Source: JAWXUU01 sp044426045 (GTDB taxonomy: Bacteria > Bacillota > Clostridia > Christensenellales > CAMQZB01). Taken from it: 64,000 nt of DNA. The translations under genes and the position numbers were made by a program. Below the pieces are notes generated by a model. The model did no database searches. It was not told where the DNA came from and saw nothing but the letters and a program-made list of their open reading frames with translations. Of this stretch, positions 26,782 to 35,842 are shown in pieces (position 1 is the first letter of the stretch; the number at the start of each line of letters is the position of its first letter). The stretch is from NCBI GenBank assembly GCA_044426045.1, contig JAWXUX010000005.1, positions 62,001-126,000 on the forward strand, written 5' to 3'.

Positions 26782-27270
26782 TTATTCACAATTTCCGTCG
26801 GCAATATTAATAACTTCAATTCCACTTTTATATGCATAATTGCAAGTGTAGTAGGTGCCTGACTTTTTTTGCGTTAGATAACAAATCAAGATTGAAGAAT
26901 TATCCACCATATAACGATTTCGCTTATGCATTGAATATGCCGTTCTTGACTTTCCCGTTTGGATAACATCATATGCTTGAGTCATGATTTTCTTATAAGA
27001 AATCATCTCGGTATAAGAAAAGTTATCCGTTTGATTATCACATGGCACAACGGGAATAATTTTCAGCTGAGGATAAACTTCTTGCAGTTTTATAACGCTG
27101 AGCCCACAAATCAAATCAAACCCTTTTGCCATACCAATAAGAAATGTGTCGTAGCCATTTTTTATATAAACTTCCAGTTGCGATTCAAGATTATCATATA
27201 TTTTATCAGATAATTGAAGTGATCTGTGACCGCTGAAAGAAATTGTTTTTTCTTTACATATATCGTTCAT
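26782..27270 (-). CDS. SLOG/DUF1273 (YpsA-like) nucleotide-binding-fold protein
   Basis: 162 residues from ATG 27270. Family marks are SFSGHRS near the N terminus, FLIGMAKGFDLICG, VVPCDNQTDNF and MHKRNRYMVDNSSILICY, the Rossmann-like pattern of the DUF1273/YpsA branch of the SLOG superfamily, which is thought to bind nucleotide-derived ligands. B. subtilis YpsA has been linked to cell division, but this is a divergent relative and no such role is shown here. An upstream in-frame start at 27369 is unlikely because it would run across the promoter. TATAAT on the minus strand (27282-27277) lies 6 nt from the ATG and there is no ribosome site, so the mRNA is probably leaderless. Confidence 0.75.
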   Translation of the reverse strand: MNDICKEKTISFSGHRSLQLSDKIYDNLESQLEVYIKNGYDTFLIGMAKGFDLICGLSVIKLQEVYPQLKIIPVVPCDNQTDNFSYTEMISYKKIMTQAYDVIQTGKSRTAYSMHKRNRYMVDNSSILICYLTQKKSGTYYTCNYAYKSGIEVINIADGNCE

Positions 27271-27276
27271 AATAAA

Positions 27277-27305
27277 ATTATATAAAAAATTCAAATAAAA
27301 TACAA
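27277..27305 (-). promoter_or_regulatory. Promoter of the SLOG-protein gene
   Basis: On the minus strand TTGTAT (27305-27300), 17-bp spacer and TATAAT (27282-27277), with exactly 6 nt to ATG 27270. Confidence 0.65.
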
Positions 27306-27339
27306 GTGATTTCACCATATAAATAAATAATCGCCAAAT

Positions 27340-27348
27340 TTTGACGAA
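27340..27348 (+). promoter_or_regulatory. Possible Spo0A box upstream of spoIIE
   Basis: TTTGACGAA differs by one base from the TTTGTCGAA form of the 0A box. spoIIE is a direct Spo0A target in Bacillus. A TATAAT at 27389-27394 precedes the gene, but no -35 lies at the usual spacing, as is also true of the B. subtilis spoIIE promoter. Confidence 0.35.
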
Positions 27349-27412
27349 TTGCGAAATGTGGCAAATCACAATTGATTTAAAATATTGTTATAATTTATTT
27401 GGAGATTTTTTT

Positions 27413-29650
27413 ATGCATAATTCTGAGTCTAGTTTAAACAAAAAGTTACTTATTGCTGTATATATAATTGTTATAAGTGTTTTTTGCACAAATTCCATAA
27501 TATTTGAAGAGGGACTTTTGGTTGGCTTTCTTGCGGGGGTCGTTTGGTTTGCACCGTCATTTTACCTTGTTTTTGCGGGACTCGCAGTTATTGCAGTTCA
27601 GGCATTCGCAGGTGCAGTCTTGCCTTATTTGATATTATTTTCAGTATTTATTTTGATTGCGGTTGCAATCAAGTATTTCCCAATAAAAAACAACATCGTG
27701 AGCGTGGTGACATATTGCATTTTTTATCTGCCCGTGCTGTTTTTGTTTCAGCTTACTGCACTATTTCATATTTTGAATTTCGCCGTTTGCATTATAACTG
27801 CAATATTAAGTGAGAAAATCATTCGGAAAATTTCGGGGACAGGGGATTTTGCTGATATATTTTTAAACAAATATCACTGCTGTTTTATTTTATTCATAAT
27901 TGGACTTGGCTCAGCAAGCATGAGTTTTTGGAAAATCGATATTTTTTTGATGTTATTTTCATTGTTTGCACTTGCACTTTCGGAAATTACCGACGAAAAA
28001 ACCGCACTTTGGTCGCTCACGTTTTACTGTTTTGCAGGATATATTTCAGGGTGTGGTTATGCGATGCTTTTTCTTGCCGTCGGTGGGATAATTATATATT
28101 CATTTGTGGAATTTGGAAAAGTCGCACTTGCGTGTTTATATTTTACTGCGGTTTTGATATTGTCACTTTTGATAACCGATTTAGCGTTTGATTTTTATTC
28201 AAGTATTATATCATGCAGTATTGGAATTTTGCTTTTTTTAATATTGCCGTGCAAAAAAATCAGAAACCACAGCAAAAAAGGCAAATATGCATCTCAAAAC
28301 GAAATTATTAATCGCGACAGAAGCAAAATATCTGTTAAAATTGACGAACTTGCAAGCTGTTTTTGCGACATCGCCGACAGCTATAAAAAAATAGCAAATC
28401 AAAGTTCGCAACCAAGCAAAATGATGAAATATATCACGAGTGAAACTGTCGCCTCAACTTGTGGCAGTTGTGAAAAGCGTGATTTTTGCGAAAAAAATAA
28501 CCTTCAAAGGCTAGCAGAAATTGATTATCTCGCACACTGTGCACAAACTAAATCTAAAACAACAGTGCTTGATATTGGCGATTATATCTCGGCATATTGC
28601 ATAAAAAAGGTAGAGCTTTTGTCTGCTGTCAACAATAGCAGCAATGAAGTTAATAAACAAAATTTGAAAAATGAAGAAAAGGCAAAGTCAAAAGAGGAGA
28701 TTGCCAGTATCTACACAAGTGTTGCAAAAGTGCTTCACAAAGTTTCAATCGACGCTTCAAAAAAACTGTCATTTGACTTTAATGCCGAACTGCAAATTGC
28801 CCAATCGCTTGATAAGGCAGATATATTTTATAAAGAATTATTTTTATACCAAAACGAAAACAAGTGCATTTGTGTTGAAATGCTTGCAAATAACGATGAT
28901 GCTGGACTTATTTTAAATTGTATTGAGAAAGTTTTTAAATCAAGGTTTGAATATTCCAGCGTATCACATGATACTTCCCACGATGTTGATTATATGATTT
29001 TTGCCAAATCTCCAAACATAAAGATTGATTACGGAGTTAGAACTAAACCAAAGAAACAACACGCACCAAACGGGGATTCTCTCACAATCTTGAATCTCCC
29101 AAATGGCAAGTTTGTTTGTGGAATATGCGATGGCATGGGCAGTGGTGAAAATGCACATGAATTTTCAAAAAAGGCAATTTCTTTTATTGAAAATCTGTTC
29201 AAGGCATCCTTTCCCACATCTGATATTGTTGCAAGCGTGAACAGCTTTATGGAAAGTTGCGATTATAATTCATATGCAACCCTCGATATTCTTGAAATCG
29301 ACCTTTATAAACAGCAGGCTTATCTTTATAAAGTTGGTTCACCCGACAGCTATTATAAGTCACAAAAAACGCATGTCATAAGCTCGAAAGCCCTTCCAAT
29401 TGGAATAATGAAGGAAATCAAGTTGGAAATCAATTCATTCAAGCTTTTCCCCCGCGATCGCATTGTCATTTCAAGTGATGGCGTTCTTGACTTTATGCGT
29501 GAAGAAATAAAAATTGGAATACGAAGTAAAAACTGGCTGAATTCCCAAATTTTCACTGAGGAAATAATGAACGGTTGTGACAAAAAAATGAAAGGTGGAT
29601 TTTCAGATGACAGAAGCATTATAACGATAGAAATAATGGAAAACGCGTAA
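27413..29650 (+). CDS. spoIIE: Stage II sporulation protein E (PP2C-type phosphatase)
   Basis: 745 residues. In Bacillus, SpoIIE dephosphorylates SpoIIAA to release sigma-F in the forespore and helps set polar division. The first ~300 residues hold about ten membrane helices. A central region of about 260 residues has a short Cys cluster, CGSCEKRDFCEKN, also seen in other SpoIIE proteins. The C-terminal PP2C domain shows VCGICDGMGSGENA, YKVGSPDSYY, VISSDGVLD and GFSDDRSIITI, including the metal-binding aspartates. ATG 27413 follows GGAG (27401-27404). It lies upstream of tilS and hpt as in Bacillus. Confidence 0.95.
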   Translation: MHNSESSLNKKLLIAVYIIVISVFCTNSIIFEEGLLVGFLAGVVWFAPSFYLVFAGLAVIAVQAFAGAVLPYLILFSVFILIAVAIKYFPIKNNIVSVVTYCIFYLPVLFLFQLTALFHILNFAVCIITAILSEKIIRKISGTGDFADIFLNKYHCCFILFIIGLGSASMSFWKIDIFLMLFSLFALALSEITDEKTALWSLTFYCFAGYISGCGYAMLFLAVGGIIIYSFVEFGKVALACLYFTAVLILSLLITDLAFDFYSSIISCSIGILLFLILPCKKIRNHSKKGKYASQNEIINRDRSKISVKIDELASCFCDIADSYKKIANQSSQPSKMMKYITSETVASTCGSCEKRDFCEKNNLQRLAEIDYLAHCAQTKSKTTVLDIGDYISAYCIKKVELLSAVNNSSNEVNKQNLKNEEKAKSKEEIASIYTSVAKVLHKVSIDASKKLSFDFNAELQIAQSLDKADIFYKELFLYQNENKCICVEMLANNDDAGLILNCIEKVFKSRFEYSSVSHDTSHDVDYMIFAKSPNIKIDYGVRTKPKKQHAPNGDSLTILNLPNGKFVCGICDGMGSGENAHEFSKKAISFIENLFKASFPTSDIVASVNSFMESCDYNSYATLDILEIDLYKQQAYLYKVGSPDSYYKSQKTHVISSKALPIGIMKEIKLEINSFKLFPRDRIVISSDGVLDFMREEIKIGIRSKNWLNSQIFTEEIMNGCDKKMKGGFSDDRSIITIEIMENA

Positions 29651-29678
29651 AAAATAACTTATAATAACCGTCAAAAGA

Positions 29679-29707
29679 TTGCAAAATTTTATGCTATGTT
29701 GTATAAT
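29679..29707 (+). promoter_or_regulatory. tilS promoter
   Basis: TTGCAA (29679-29684), 17-bp spacer, TATAAT (29702-29707). Only 9 nt separate the -10 from ATG 29717, leaving a leader of about 3 nt at most. Confidence 0.7.
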
Positions 29708-29716
29708 TAGGTAACT

Positions 29717-31060
29717 ATGGAAAAAGAGTTAAGCCCACAATTTAATTATCAACTTTTGAATGGTTACAAAAGGATTTGCGTAGCTTGTTCTGGAGGTATG
29801 GATTCAGTCGCACTTTTAAACACGCTGAGCGACTATCGAAAAGAGCATAAGTTTAAACTTTACGCAGTGAATATCGACCATGATTTGAGAGAAACATCAA
29901 AAGCTGACAGCCTTTTTGTCAAAAAACTTTGCAAAAGTTTGCAAGTGACTTTGTTTTCAAAAAAAGTCAGAGTGAAAGCTATTGCAAAACAAAACAAGAT
30001 GGGCATTGAAGAATGTGCGAGGGAAGAGCGCTACAAGTTCTTTGACCAACTGATCACAGATAACGTTGTCGACGTTATCGCACTTGCACATCACAATCAA
30101 GACGATATCGAAACAATGCTGATGAACTTATCAAGAGGTTGCTTTTTGAACGGACTGTACGGCATAAAAGAAAAGCGTGATTGCTTTATAAGACCAATGC
30201 TATCGGTGAAAAAATCGGAAATTCGCGAGTATGTGGCAAAATATAACCTTGAATATGTGACAGATGAAACAAATGATGACACTGCTTATTCAAGAAATTA
30301 TGTCAGAAAGGAGATTTTTCCTAAATTGCTGGAAAAATTCCCAAATTTTGAAAACAGTTTCATGTCGCTCAAAAAATCAATCAAGTCAGATGAAGAGCAT
30401 TTTGAAAAATACGTGAATAACGCACTTATTTTTGAAAAAGATTGCGTAAAAGTGAAAATATATAAGGTTTTTGATGATGAAGCGGTGGCTTTCAGGGCAT
30501 ATTTGAAAGCGTTGAATTATCTTGGCGTTTCAAAAAATGTTTATAAAACAAACCTTGAAGAAATCCACAGTTTGCTTGAAAAAAGCAACGGCAAATACGT
30601 TTGCGTTAAAGATGGAATTTGCTGTTTTAAAGATTATGGTCACCTCACATTTGAAAAAAACAAGTCATATTTTGACCAAGCTTTTGAAATCCGCGAAGGT
30701 GAGTATATCACAGGCGACAAAGTTTTGAAAATCACGCCATCACAACGTTTTGAAAACGAGTTCATGGCAACATATATCGATGCCGATAAACTTCCTGCAG
30801 ATGCAATTTTGCGAAGACGCGCAGATGGCGATATTTTCGTGAGAAAAATTGGCAGTAAAAAACTTAAATCGTTTCTTATTGATAAGAAAATTCCACAGCG
30901 TCAACGCGATGATTTATTTGTTATTGCAAGCGGAAAATTCGTGCATGCAGTGCTTGGCATCGAATGTGGAAAAGAACTTTTAATAACTGAACATTCAACG
31001 AATATATTAAAATTTACATACAAAAAAATATTAGTTACTACGGAGGAAAAAAATGTATAA
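29717..31060 (+). CDS. tilS: tRNA(Ile)-lysidine synthase
   Basis: 447 residues. TilS places lysine on C34 of tRNA-Ile(CAU) so that it reads AUA, an essential step. The PP-loop SGGMDS is at 25-30, with the family's VNIDHDLRETS, AHHNQDDIETMLMNLSRG and DETNDDTAYSRNYVR. The C-terminal substrate-binding domain ends near KLKSFLIDKKIPQRQRD. The start lies almost on the predicted transcription start with only a weak AGG. The 3' end overlaps hpt by 8 bp. The pairing tilS-hpt after spoIIE is conserved in Firmicutes. Confidence 0.96.
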   Translation: MEKELSPQFNYQLLNGYKRICVACSGGMDSVALLNTLSDYRKEHKFKLYAVNIDHDLRETSKADSLFVKKLCKSLQVTLFSKKVRVKAIAKQNKMGIEECAREERYKFFDQLITDNVVDVIALAHHNQDDIETMLMNLSRGCFLNGLYGIKEKRDCFIRPMLSVKKSEIREYVAKYNLEYVTDETNDDTAYSRNYVRKEIFPKLLEKFPNFENSFMSLKKSIKSDEEHFEKYVNNALIFEKDCVKVKIYKVFDDEAVAFRAYLKALNYLGVSKNVYKTNLEEIHSLLEKSNGKYVCVKDGICCFKDYGHLTFEKNKSYFDQAFEIREGEYITGDKVLKITPSQRFENEFMATYIDADKLPADAILRRRADGDIFVRKIGSKKLKSFLIDKKIPQRQRDDLFVIASGKFVHAVLGIECGKELLITEHSTNILKFTYKKILVTTEEKNV

Positions 31061-31589
31061 CGACATTGAAAGAGTGCTTCTATCACAAGAAGTAATTGAA
31101 AAAAGAATTGAAGAAATCGCGGCTGAACTCGACAAAGAATACGATGGCAAAATGCCACTCGTTATCTGCATTTTGAAGGGGTCATACATGTTTTTTGCAA
31201 AACTTTCACAAAGCATGAAAACAAAACACAACGTTGATTTTATGACAATCTCAAGTTATGGCAGTGGCACTGAATCAAGTGGTAAAGTTAAAATGATGAA
31301 AGATGCTGAAAAGAACATTGAAGGCAGAGATGTTATTATCGTTGAAGACATTATCGACAGTGGTAACACAATGAGCTTTTTGAAAAATCTGTTCATGGAA
31401 AGAAATCCAAAATCAGTTAAGCTTGTGACACTTCTTGACAAACCATCAAGAAGAGAAGTTGAAATCACTCCTGATTATTGCGGTTTTGAAGTTCCTGATT
31501 ATTTCGTTGTTGGTTACGGTCTTGATTATAACGAAGTTTACAGAAACATGCCAGATATTGGAATTTTGAAAGAAGAAATCTACAGATAA
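31053..31589 (+). CDS. hpt: Hypoxanthine(-guanine) phosphoribosyltransferase
   Basis: 178 residues. It salvages hypoxanthine and guanine with PRPP to IMP and GMP. Signatures are VICILKGSYMFFAKL, the PRPP loop VIIVEDIIDSGNTMSFL and FVVGYGLDYNEVYRNMPDIG near the end. CGGAGG precedes ATG 31053, which lies within the last codons of tilS, so translation is coupled. A terminator follows. In most relatives ftsH comes next; here it does not. Confidence 0.96.
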   Translation: MYNDIERVLLSQEVIEKRIEEIAAELDKEYDGKMPLVICILKGSYMFFAKLSQSMKTKHNVDFMTISSYGSGTESSGKVKMMKDAEKNIEGRDVIIVEDIIDSGNTMSFLKNLFMERNPKSVKLVTLLDKPSRREVEITPDYCGFEVPDYFVVGYGLDYNEVYRNMPDIGILKEEIYR

Positions 31590-31629
31590 TCATAAGGACA
31601 CTTCAAAAGTCCTACAATTTTTGTTTAAT

Positions 31630-31666
31630 TCACCCATCTAATTGATATTTTGATGGGTGATTTTTT
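31630..31666 (+). terminator. Terminator after hpt
   Basis: Stem TCACCCATC (31630-31638) / GATGGGTGA (31652-31660), 13-nt loop, then TTTTTT. Confidence 0.85.
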
Positions 31667-31695
31667 ATTATATCACGTAAAGCAAGCTATTTCCC

Positions 31696-31724
31696 TTGAT
31701 TATTTTTTCAATATTAGGTAAAAT
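31696..31724 (+). promoter_or_regulatory. lon promoter
   Basis: TTGATT (31696-31701), 17-bp spacer, TAAAAT (31719-31724). I see no CtsR-type or CIRCE heat-shock operator around it. Confidence 0.55.
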
Positions 31725-31760
31725 ATAGAGTACAAAGCATTATTACAATAGGTGAGATAT

Positions 31761-34148
31761 ATGGAAAATTTTGAAAATATAGAAAATACAGAAAATATAG
31801 ATACTAACATAAAGGAAAATGTTGAAAGTGCAGTCAAATATCCGATGATTGTTCTTCGCGGTGTGGTGATTTTTCCGCACGGTGAAACAAGCATGGATAT
31901 TGGCAGAGATAAATCTCTGAAAGCACTTGCAACGCTTGTTGAAGGCAAGCAGTCAACTGAAATCTTTTTTGCAACACAATATGACACAGCAGTGCAAAAT
32001 CCAACGCCAGAGCAAGTTATGAAAACGGGCGTTATTTGCACGATTCGACAAATTGTGAAAATCAATAAAGATGTCGTGAAAATCATCGCATCAGGAAGCC
32101 GAAAAGCAGTTATTAAAAACTATACACAAACAGAGCCATTTTTTCAAGTTGAAGTTGAAGAAATCTTCGAGGAATTTGACCAGTCAGCGATAACATATGA
32201 ATGCGAAGCGCTCATGCGTAAAATCAAACATCTTTGCCTCGAATTTGCAAGGATAGAGCCAAAAGTCGTGAACGCAAATTTCCGCGAAATGGAAGTGACT
32301 GCAAACCCATATAAACTTCTTTATGGCACATCAAATCAATTTTTAAAAACAGTTGAAGAAAGAATTGAAATTTTGGAAACTGAAGATCTTGAAAATGCAC
32401 TCATGAAACTTTGCATGTCGCTTGTGAAAGGAATTGAAATTGCAAAACTCAATAAAAAAATAGACCTTAAAGTTAAAAATTCCGTTGATAAAAATCAAAA
32501 AGAGTATTATCTTCGCGAGCAAATGAAAGCAATCCAAGATGAACTTGGCGACACAGCAAACGAAACTCAAATTTATGAAGAAAAGCTTAAAAAGCTTAAA
32601 ATCAAAAATAAAGAAACCGTTGAAAAAATCAAAAAAGACATCAAAAGGGTTGGGACATTGAATCCGCAATCACCAGATTTGAATGTCATGAAAAACTATC
32701 TTGATTTCTTCTTTGACCTCCCTTGGGAAAAATATACAAAAGACAATACCGACATTGCAAACGCAAGAAAAATCCTTGACGAGGATCACTTTGGTCTTGA
32801 AAAAGTGAAAGAGCGTATTTTGGAATTTTTGGCAGTACACGCGCTCACAAAATCGCTTAACGGACCAATCCTTTGTTTTGTTGGACCTCCAGGGGTCGGC
32901 AAGACGTCTATTGCAAAATCAATCGCGCGGGCACTTGACAGAAAGTTTGTGAGAATGAGCCTTGGTGGCGTTCGCGACGAAGCTGAAATCCGCGGACACA
33001 GAAAAACTTATGTCGGTGCAATGAGCGGTAAAATTCTTTATAATATCAGAAATGCAAAAAGTGCAAACCCTGTGTTTTTGCTTGACGAGATTGAAAAAAT
33101 GACTAGCGATATGCGTGGCGATCCACAAAGTGCCATGCTTGAAGTTTTGGATCCTGAAATGAACAAATCGTTCAAGGATAACTATCTTGAAGTGGATTTT
33201 GACCTTTCGAAAACACTTTTCGTTGCAACGGCAAATTCACTTGACTCAATTTCTGCGCCACTTCTTGACAGAATGGAAATTATCACCCTTTCAGGATACA
33301 CTGAAGAGGAAAAAATCGAGATTGCAAAAAGATACCTCATCCCAAGAAAACTTGCGGAAAACGGTGTTTCTAATCTTCAAATTGAAATCGACTCAGAAGC
33401 TTTGCAAACGATTATATACCACTACACAAGAGAAGCGGGCGTTCGAAGCTTAGAGCGTGAAATTGGCAAAATTGCACGAAGAATAGCCCTCAAATACGCA
33501 TCAGGGGAAGTTAGTGACCAAGTTTCAATCGGAAAAGCCGATGTCGAAAGTTATCTTGGAATAAAGAGATACATTTCCGACAGCGTGACAGTTAAAAATG
33601 AAATCGGAACTTGCAACGGACTTGCATGGACAAGCGTTGGGGGAACAACACTTGAAATCGAAGTTTCACTTATGCCGGGAAAAGGTGAGATTATTCTCAC
33701 AGGAAAACTTGGAGATGTGATGAAAGAATCTGCAAGAACCGCACTCAGTTATATTCACGCACATGCCTATGAATATGGCATTGCGGAAGAGCTTTTCACC
33801 GAAAAATCAATCCACTTGCACGTTCCCGAAGGTGCAACACCAAAGGATGGACCATCAGCTGGTATCACAATTGCAACAGCAATTCTTTCAGCAATGACAA
33901 AGCGTCCAACCAACCACGATGTCGCAATGACTGGTGAAATAACACTTCGAGGAAAGGTCTTGCCAATTGGCGGACTGAAAGAAAAAGTGCTTGCCGCTAG
34001 CAGACACGGAATAAAAAAGGTTATAATACCTTATGAAAACACAAAAGACATAGCAGAAATTCCTGCGAGTGTAAAAGAAAAAATAGAATTTGTTTGTGCA
34101 AAAGACATCAGTGAAGTTTTTGAGCACGCAATTTCGAAGGAAGTATAA
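31761..34148 (+). CDS. lon: ATP-dependent Lon protease (LonA)
   Basis: 795 residues. It is a cytosolic AAA+ protease degrading damaged and regulatory proteins. An N-terminal LAN domain (about 25-215) and a helical linker with KEYYLREQMKAIQDELG are followed by the AAA+ module (Walker A GPPGVGKTS at about 375; VFLLDEIEKM) and a Ser-Lys protease domain with DGPSAGIT (Ser699) and GGLKEKVLAA (Lys742). ATG 31761 follows AGGTGA at 31751-31756; an in-frame GTG at 31752 lies inside that ribosome site. The stop overlaps the engB start by one base (TAATG). Confidence 0.97.
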   Translation: MENFENIENTENIDTNIKENVESAVKYPMIVLRGVVIFPHGETSMDIGRDKSLKALATLVEGKQSTEIFFATQYDTAVQNPTPEQVMKTGVICTIRQIVKINKDVVKIIASGSRKAVIKNYTQTEPFFQVEVEEIFEEFDQSAITYECEALMRKIKHLCLEFARIEPKVVNANFREMEVTANPYKLLYGTSNQFLKTVEERIEILETEDLENALMKLCMSLVKGIEIAKLNKKIDLKVKNSVDKNQKEYYLREQMKAIQDELGDTANETQIYEEKLKKLKIKNKETVEKIKKDIKRVGTLNPQSPDLNVMKNYLDFFFDLPWEKYTKDNTDIANARKILDEDHFGLEKVKERILEFLAVHALTKSLNGPILCFVGPPGVGKTSIAKSIARALDRKFVRMSLGGVRDEAEIRGHRKTYVGAMSGKILYNIRNAKSANPVFLLDEIEKMTSDMRGDPQSAMLEVLDPEMNKSFKDNYLEVDFDLSKTLFVATANSLDSISAPLLDRMEIITLSGYTEEEKIEIAKRYLIPRKLAENGVSNLQIEIDSEALQTIIYHYTREAGVRSLEREIGKIARRIALKYASGEVSDQVSIGKADVESYLGIKRYISDSVTVKNEIGTCNGLAWTSVGGTTLEIEVSLMPGKGEIILTGKLGDVMKESARTALSYIHAHAYEYGIAEELFTEKSIHLHVPEGATPKDGPSAGITIATAILSAMTKRPTNHDVAMTGEITLRGKVLPIGGLKEKVLAASRHGIKKVIIPYENTKDIAEIPASVKEKIEFVCAKDISEVFEHAISKEV

Positions 34149-34813
34149 TGGTAATCAAAAATGCAACTTTTATTAAAAGTGCAGCAGCGCGAGATGGCTT
34201 TTTGGACACAGATTTGCCAAAAATCGCCGTCGCTGGTAAATCAAACGTTGGCAAGAGCAGTTTTATAAACTTCATTGCCCACAACACTAAACTTGCCCGC
34301 ACGTCAAACACGCCGGGAAGAACAAGACTTGTCAACTATTTCACGTTCAATAACGATGAATTTTGGCTTGTTGACCTCCCTGGATATGGATATGCAAAAG
34401 GATCAAAAGTAGAAATTGCAAACTGGGGACAACTTATGGAAGACTTTTTCCAAGAAAAAAAGCTTGACCATGTTATTTTCCTTGTTGATATAAGACACAA
34501 TCCAACAGCGGACGATAAAAACATGATGCAATACTTGAATTATTTTCAAATTCCATTCACAGTTATTGCAACAAAAAAAGATAAAATCCCAAAAACGAAG
34601 GTGAAAGCACATCTTGCAATGATTTGTAGCGACCTTGGTATTGGTATTGATAACATATTTGCCGTTTCATCAGAAAAACGTGACGGAAAAGAACTTGTGA
34701 TGGAACTTTTTGATAAAGTTATTTCAGCAAGAGCTTTTGCAATCGAAGCTAGAAAGCAAATAGAACAAGAAGAAGCTGAAGAATCGGAAGAATCTGAAAC
34801 TGAAGCTGAATAA
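34148..34813 (+). CDS. engB: Ribosome-biogenesis GTPase EngB/YsxC
   Basis: 221 residues. It is an essential GTPase for late 50S assembly. G1 AGKSNVGKSSF, G2 SNTPGRTR, G3 DLPGYGYAKGS, G4 ATKKDKIPK and G5 VSSEKRDGK are all present. It carries a C-terminal acidic tail (Glu/Ser-rich, about 15 residues) beyond the usual end. The start overlaps the lon stop by one base; lon-engB is a standard Firmicute pair. A terminator follows. Confidence 0.97.
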   Translation: MVIKNATFIKSAAARDGFLDTDLPKIAVAGKSNVGKSSFINFIAHNTKLARTSNTPGRTRLVNYFTFNNDEFWLVDLPGYGYAKGSKVEIANWGQLMEDFFQEKKLDHVIFLVDIRHNPTADDKNMMQYLNYFQIPFTVIATKKDKIPKTKVKAHLAMICSDLGIGIDNIFAVSSEKRDGKELVMELFDKVISARAFAIEARKQIEQEEAEESEESETEAE

Positions 34814-34823
34814 TAAAAACATG

Positions 34824-34853
34824 AAAGCACGCAAATTTAAGCGTGCTTTTTAT
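34824..34853 (+). terminator. Terminator of lon-engB
   Basis: Stem AAAGCACGC (34824-34832) / GCGTGCTTT (34841-34849) with an 8-nt loop and a T-rich tail. Confidence 0.88.
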
Positions 34854-34886
34854 TCTTTTTGCAGTATTTTTGCCATAAAATAAAGC

Positions 34887-35543
34887 ATGAAGAAACTTTC
34901 AAAATTTAAAAGAAAACTAGTCATAGCACTAGTTATAATCACCTTGATGCTAGCACTTTCCTTGTGGTATTTTTTCGCCGTCGTTCAGCCAATCATTGTG
35001 AATCTTGCCACTGCAAAAATCGAATCGGTTGCAATGTCGGCAATTAATAACGCGGTTTTCAGCGTCATGAGTGAAACCGTTGAATATGAAGATCTCGTCA
35101 CGGTTTTTTCCGACAACTCAGGCAAAATAACCATGCTTCAAGCAAACACAGTGAAAATCAACAGCCTTGCCCGTGAAACTGCTCGCATATCGCAAGACTC
35201 GATAAACAAAATTGGCGAGCAAGGAATCGATATCCCCATTGGCACACTCACAGGATCGCCACTTCTTGCGGGGCAAGGAACTTCAATCCACATCAAAATA
35301 ACGCCGATTGCAACGTGCAACAGCGTTCTTATAAGTGAGTTTGAATCGGCGGGAATAAACCAAACAAGGCATAAAATATATCTTCAAATGGTGGCAGAAG
35401 TGGATATTATATTGCCTATCTTTTCTTCAACTCTCGTCACAACAACAGACATTCTTGTTTGCGAAAGTATCTTGGTTGGCGACGTTCCCGAAACAGTAGT
35501 TAATCTCGATTCAAATTTTCTTGATTTCATGCCAAATTCGTGA
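34887..35543 (+). CDS. yunB: Sporulation protein YunB
   Basis: 218 residues: a basic N terminus, one membrane helix (about 12-32), then an extracytoplasmic domain with ATAKIESVAMSAINNAV, IPIGTLTGSPLLAGQGTSIHIKI and GINQTRHKIYLQMVAEVDIILP, which match YunB. In B. subtilis it is a mother-cell (sigma-E) gene whose loss causes a sporulation defect. No ribosome site precedes ATG 34887. CATAAAAT (34874-34881) resembles a sigma-E -10 (CATACAnT), but I see no good -35. Confidence 0.85.
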   Translation: MKKLSKFKRKLVIALVIITLMLALSLWYFFAVVQPIIVNLATAKIESVAMSAINNAVFSVMSETVEYEDLVTVFSDNSGKITMLQANTVKINSLARETARISQDSINKIGEQGIDIPIGTLTGSPLLAGQGTSIHIKITPIATCNSVLISEFESAGINQTRHKIYLQMVAEVDIILPIFSSTLVTTTDILVCESILVGDVPETVVNLDSNFLDFMPNS

Positions 35544-35560
35544 TTTTACGTTTCAAATAT

Positions 35561-35589
35561 TTGACAAATCTGCAAATTTGCAATATAAT
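35561..35589 (+). promoter_or_regulatory. Consensus promoter of pheST
   Basis: TTGACA (35561-35566), 17-bp spacer, TATAAT (35584-35589), a perfect sigma-A promoter. The spacer contains the palindrome GCAAATTTGC. Transcription should begin near 35596 and produce the T-box leader. Confidence 0.9.
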
Positions 35590-35595
35590 CAAAAG

Positions 35596-35827
35596 ATAGG
35601 CGTTGATAAAGACAGAAAATCGCAAAATCTTCATTACAAGAGAGCAAGAGTTGGTGGAAACTTGCATGAAGTGGTGGTTTTATTCACTTTGGAGCTTTGC
35701 GTTGAAAGGAAACGAGTAGTTCGCAACGGGTTTGCCCGTCACAGCATTTTGAGCGAAAAATTTAGGTGGTACCGTGCTTAACTCTTGCACCCTAAAGAAA
35801 TTTAGGGCAAGAGTTTATTTTTTTATT
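35596..35827 (+). promoter_or_regulatory. T-box leader (tRNA-Phe-sensing) controlling pheST
   Basis: Stem I region AGAGAGCAAGAG... begins about 35639. The likely specifier is TTC (Phe) at 35683-35685, followed by the required purine (TTCA). The T-box core is GGTGGTACCGTG at 35765-35776. The terminator is ACTCTTGC...CCTAAA, GAAA loop, TTTAGGGCAAGAGT (35781-35814) and a T run. Uncharged tRNA-Phe would favour the antiterminator. A 260-bp open frame across this region is spurious. Confidence 0.95.
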
Positions 35828-35842
35828 ATAAGGAGTTACGAA

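Noticed and set aside
35521..35781. An 86-codon open frame after yunB and a longer N-terminal frame for pheS
   Set aside because: Both cross the T-box leader with its specifier, T-box core and terminator. The ribosome site and family length place the pheS start at 35843.
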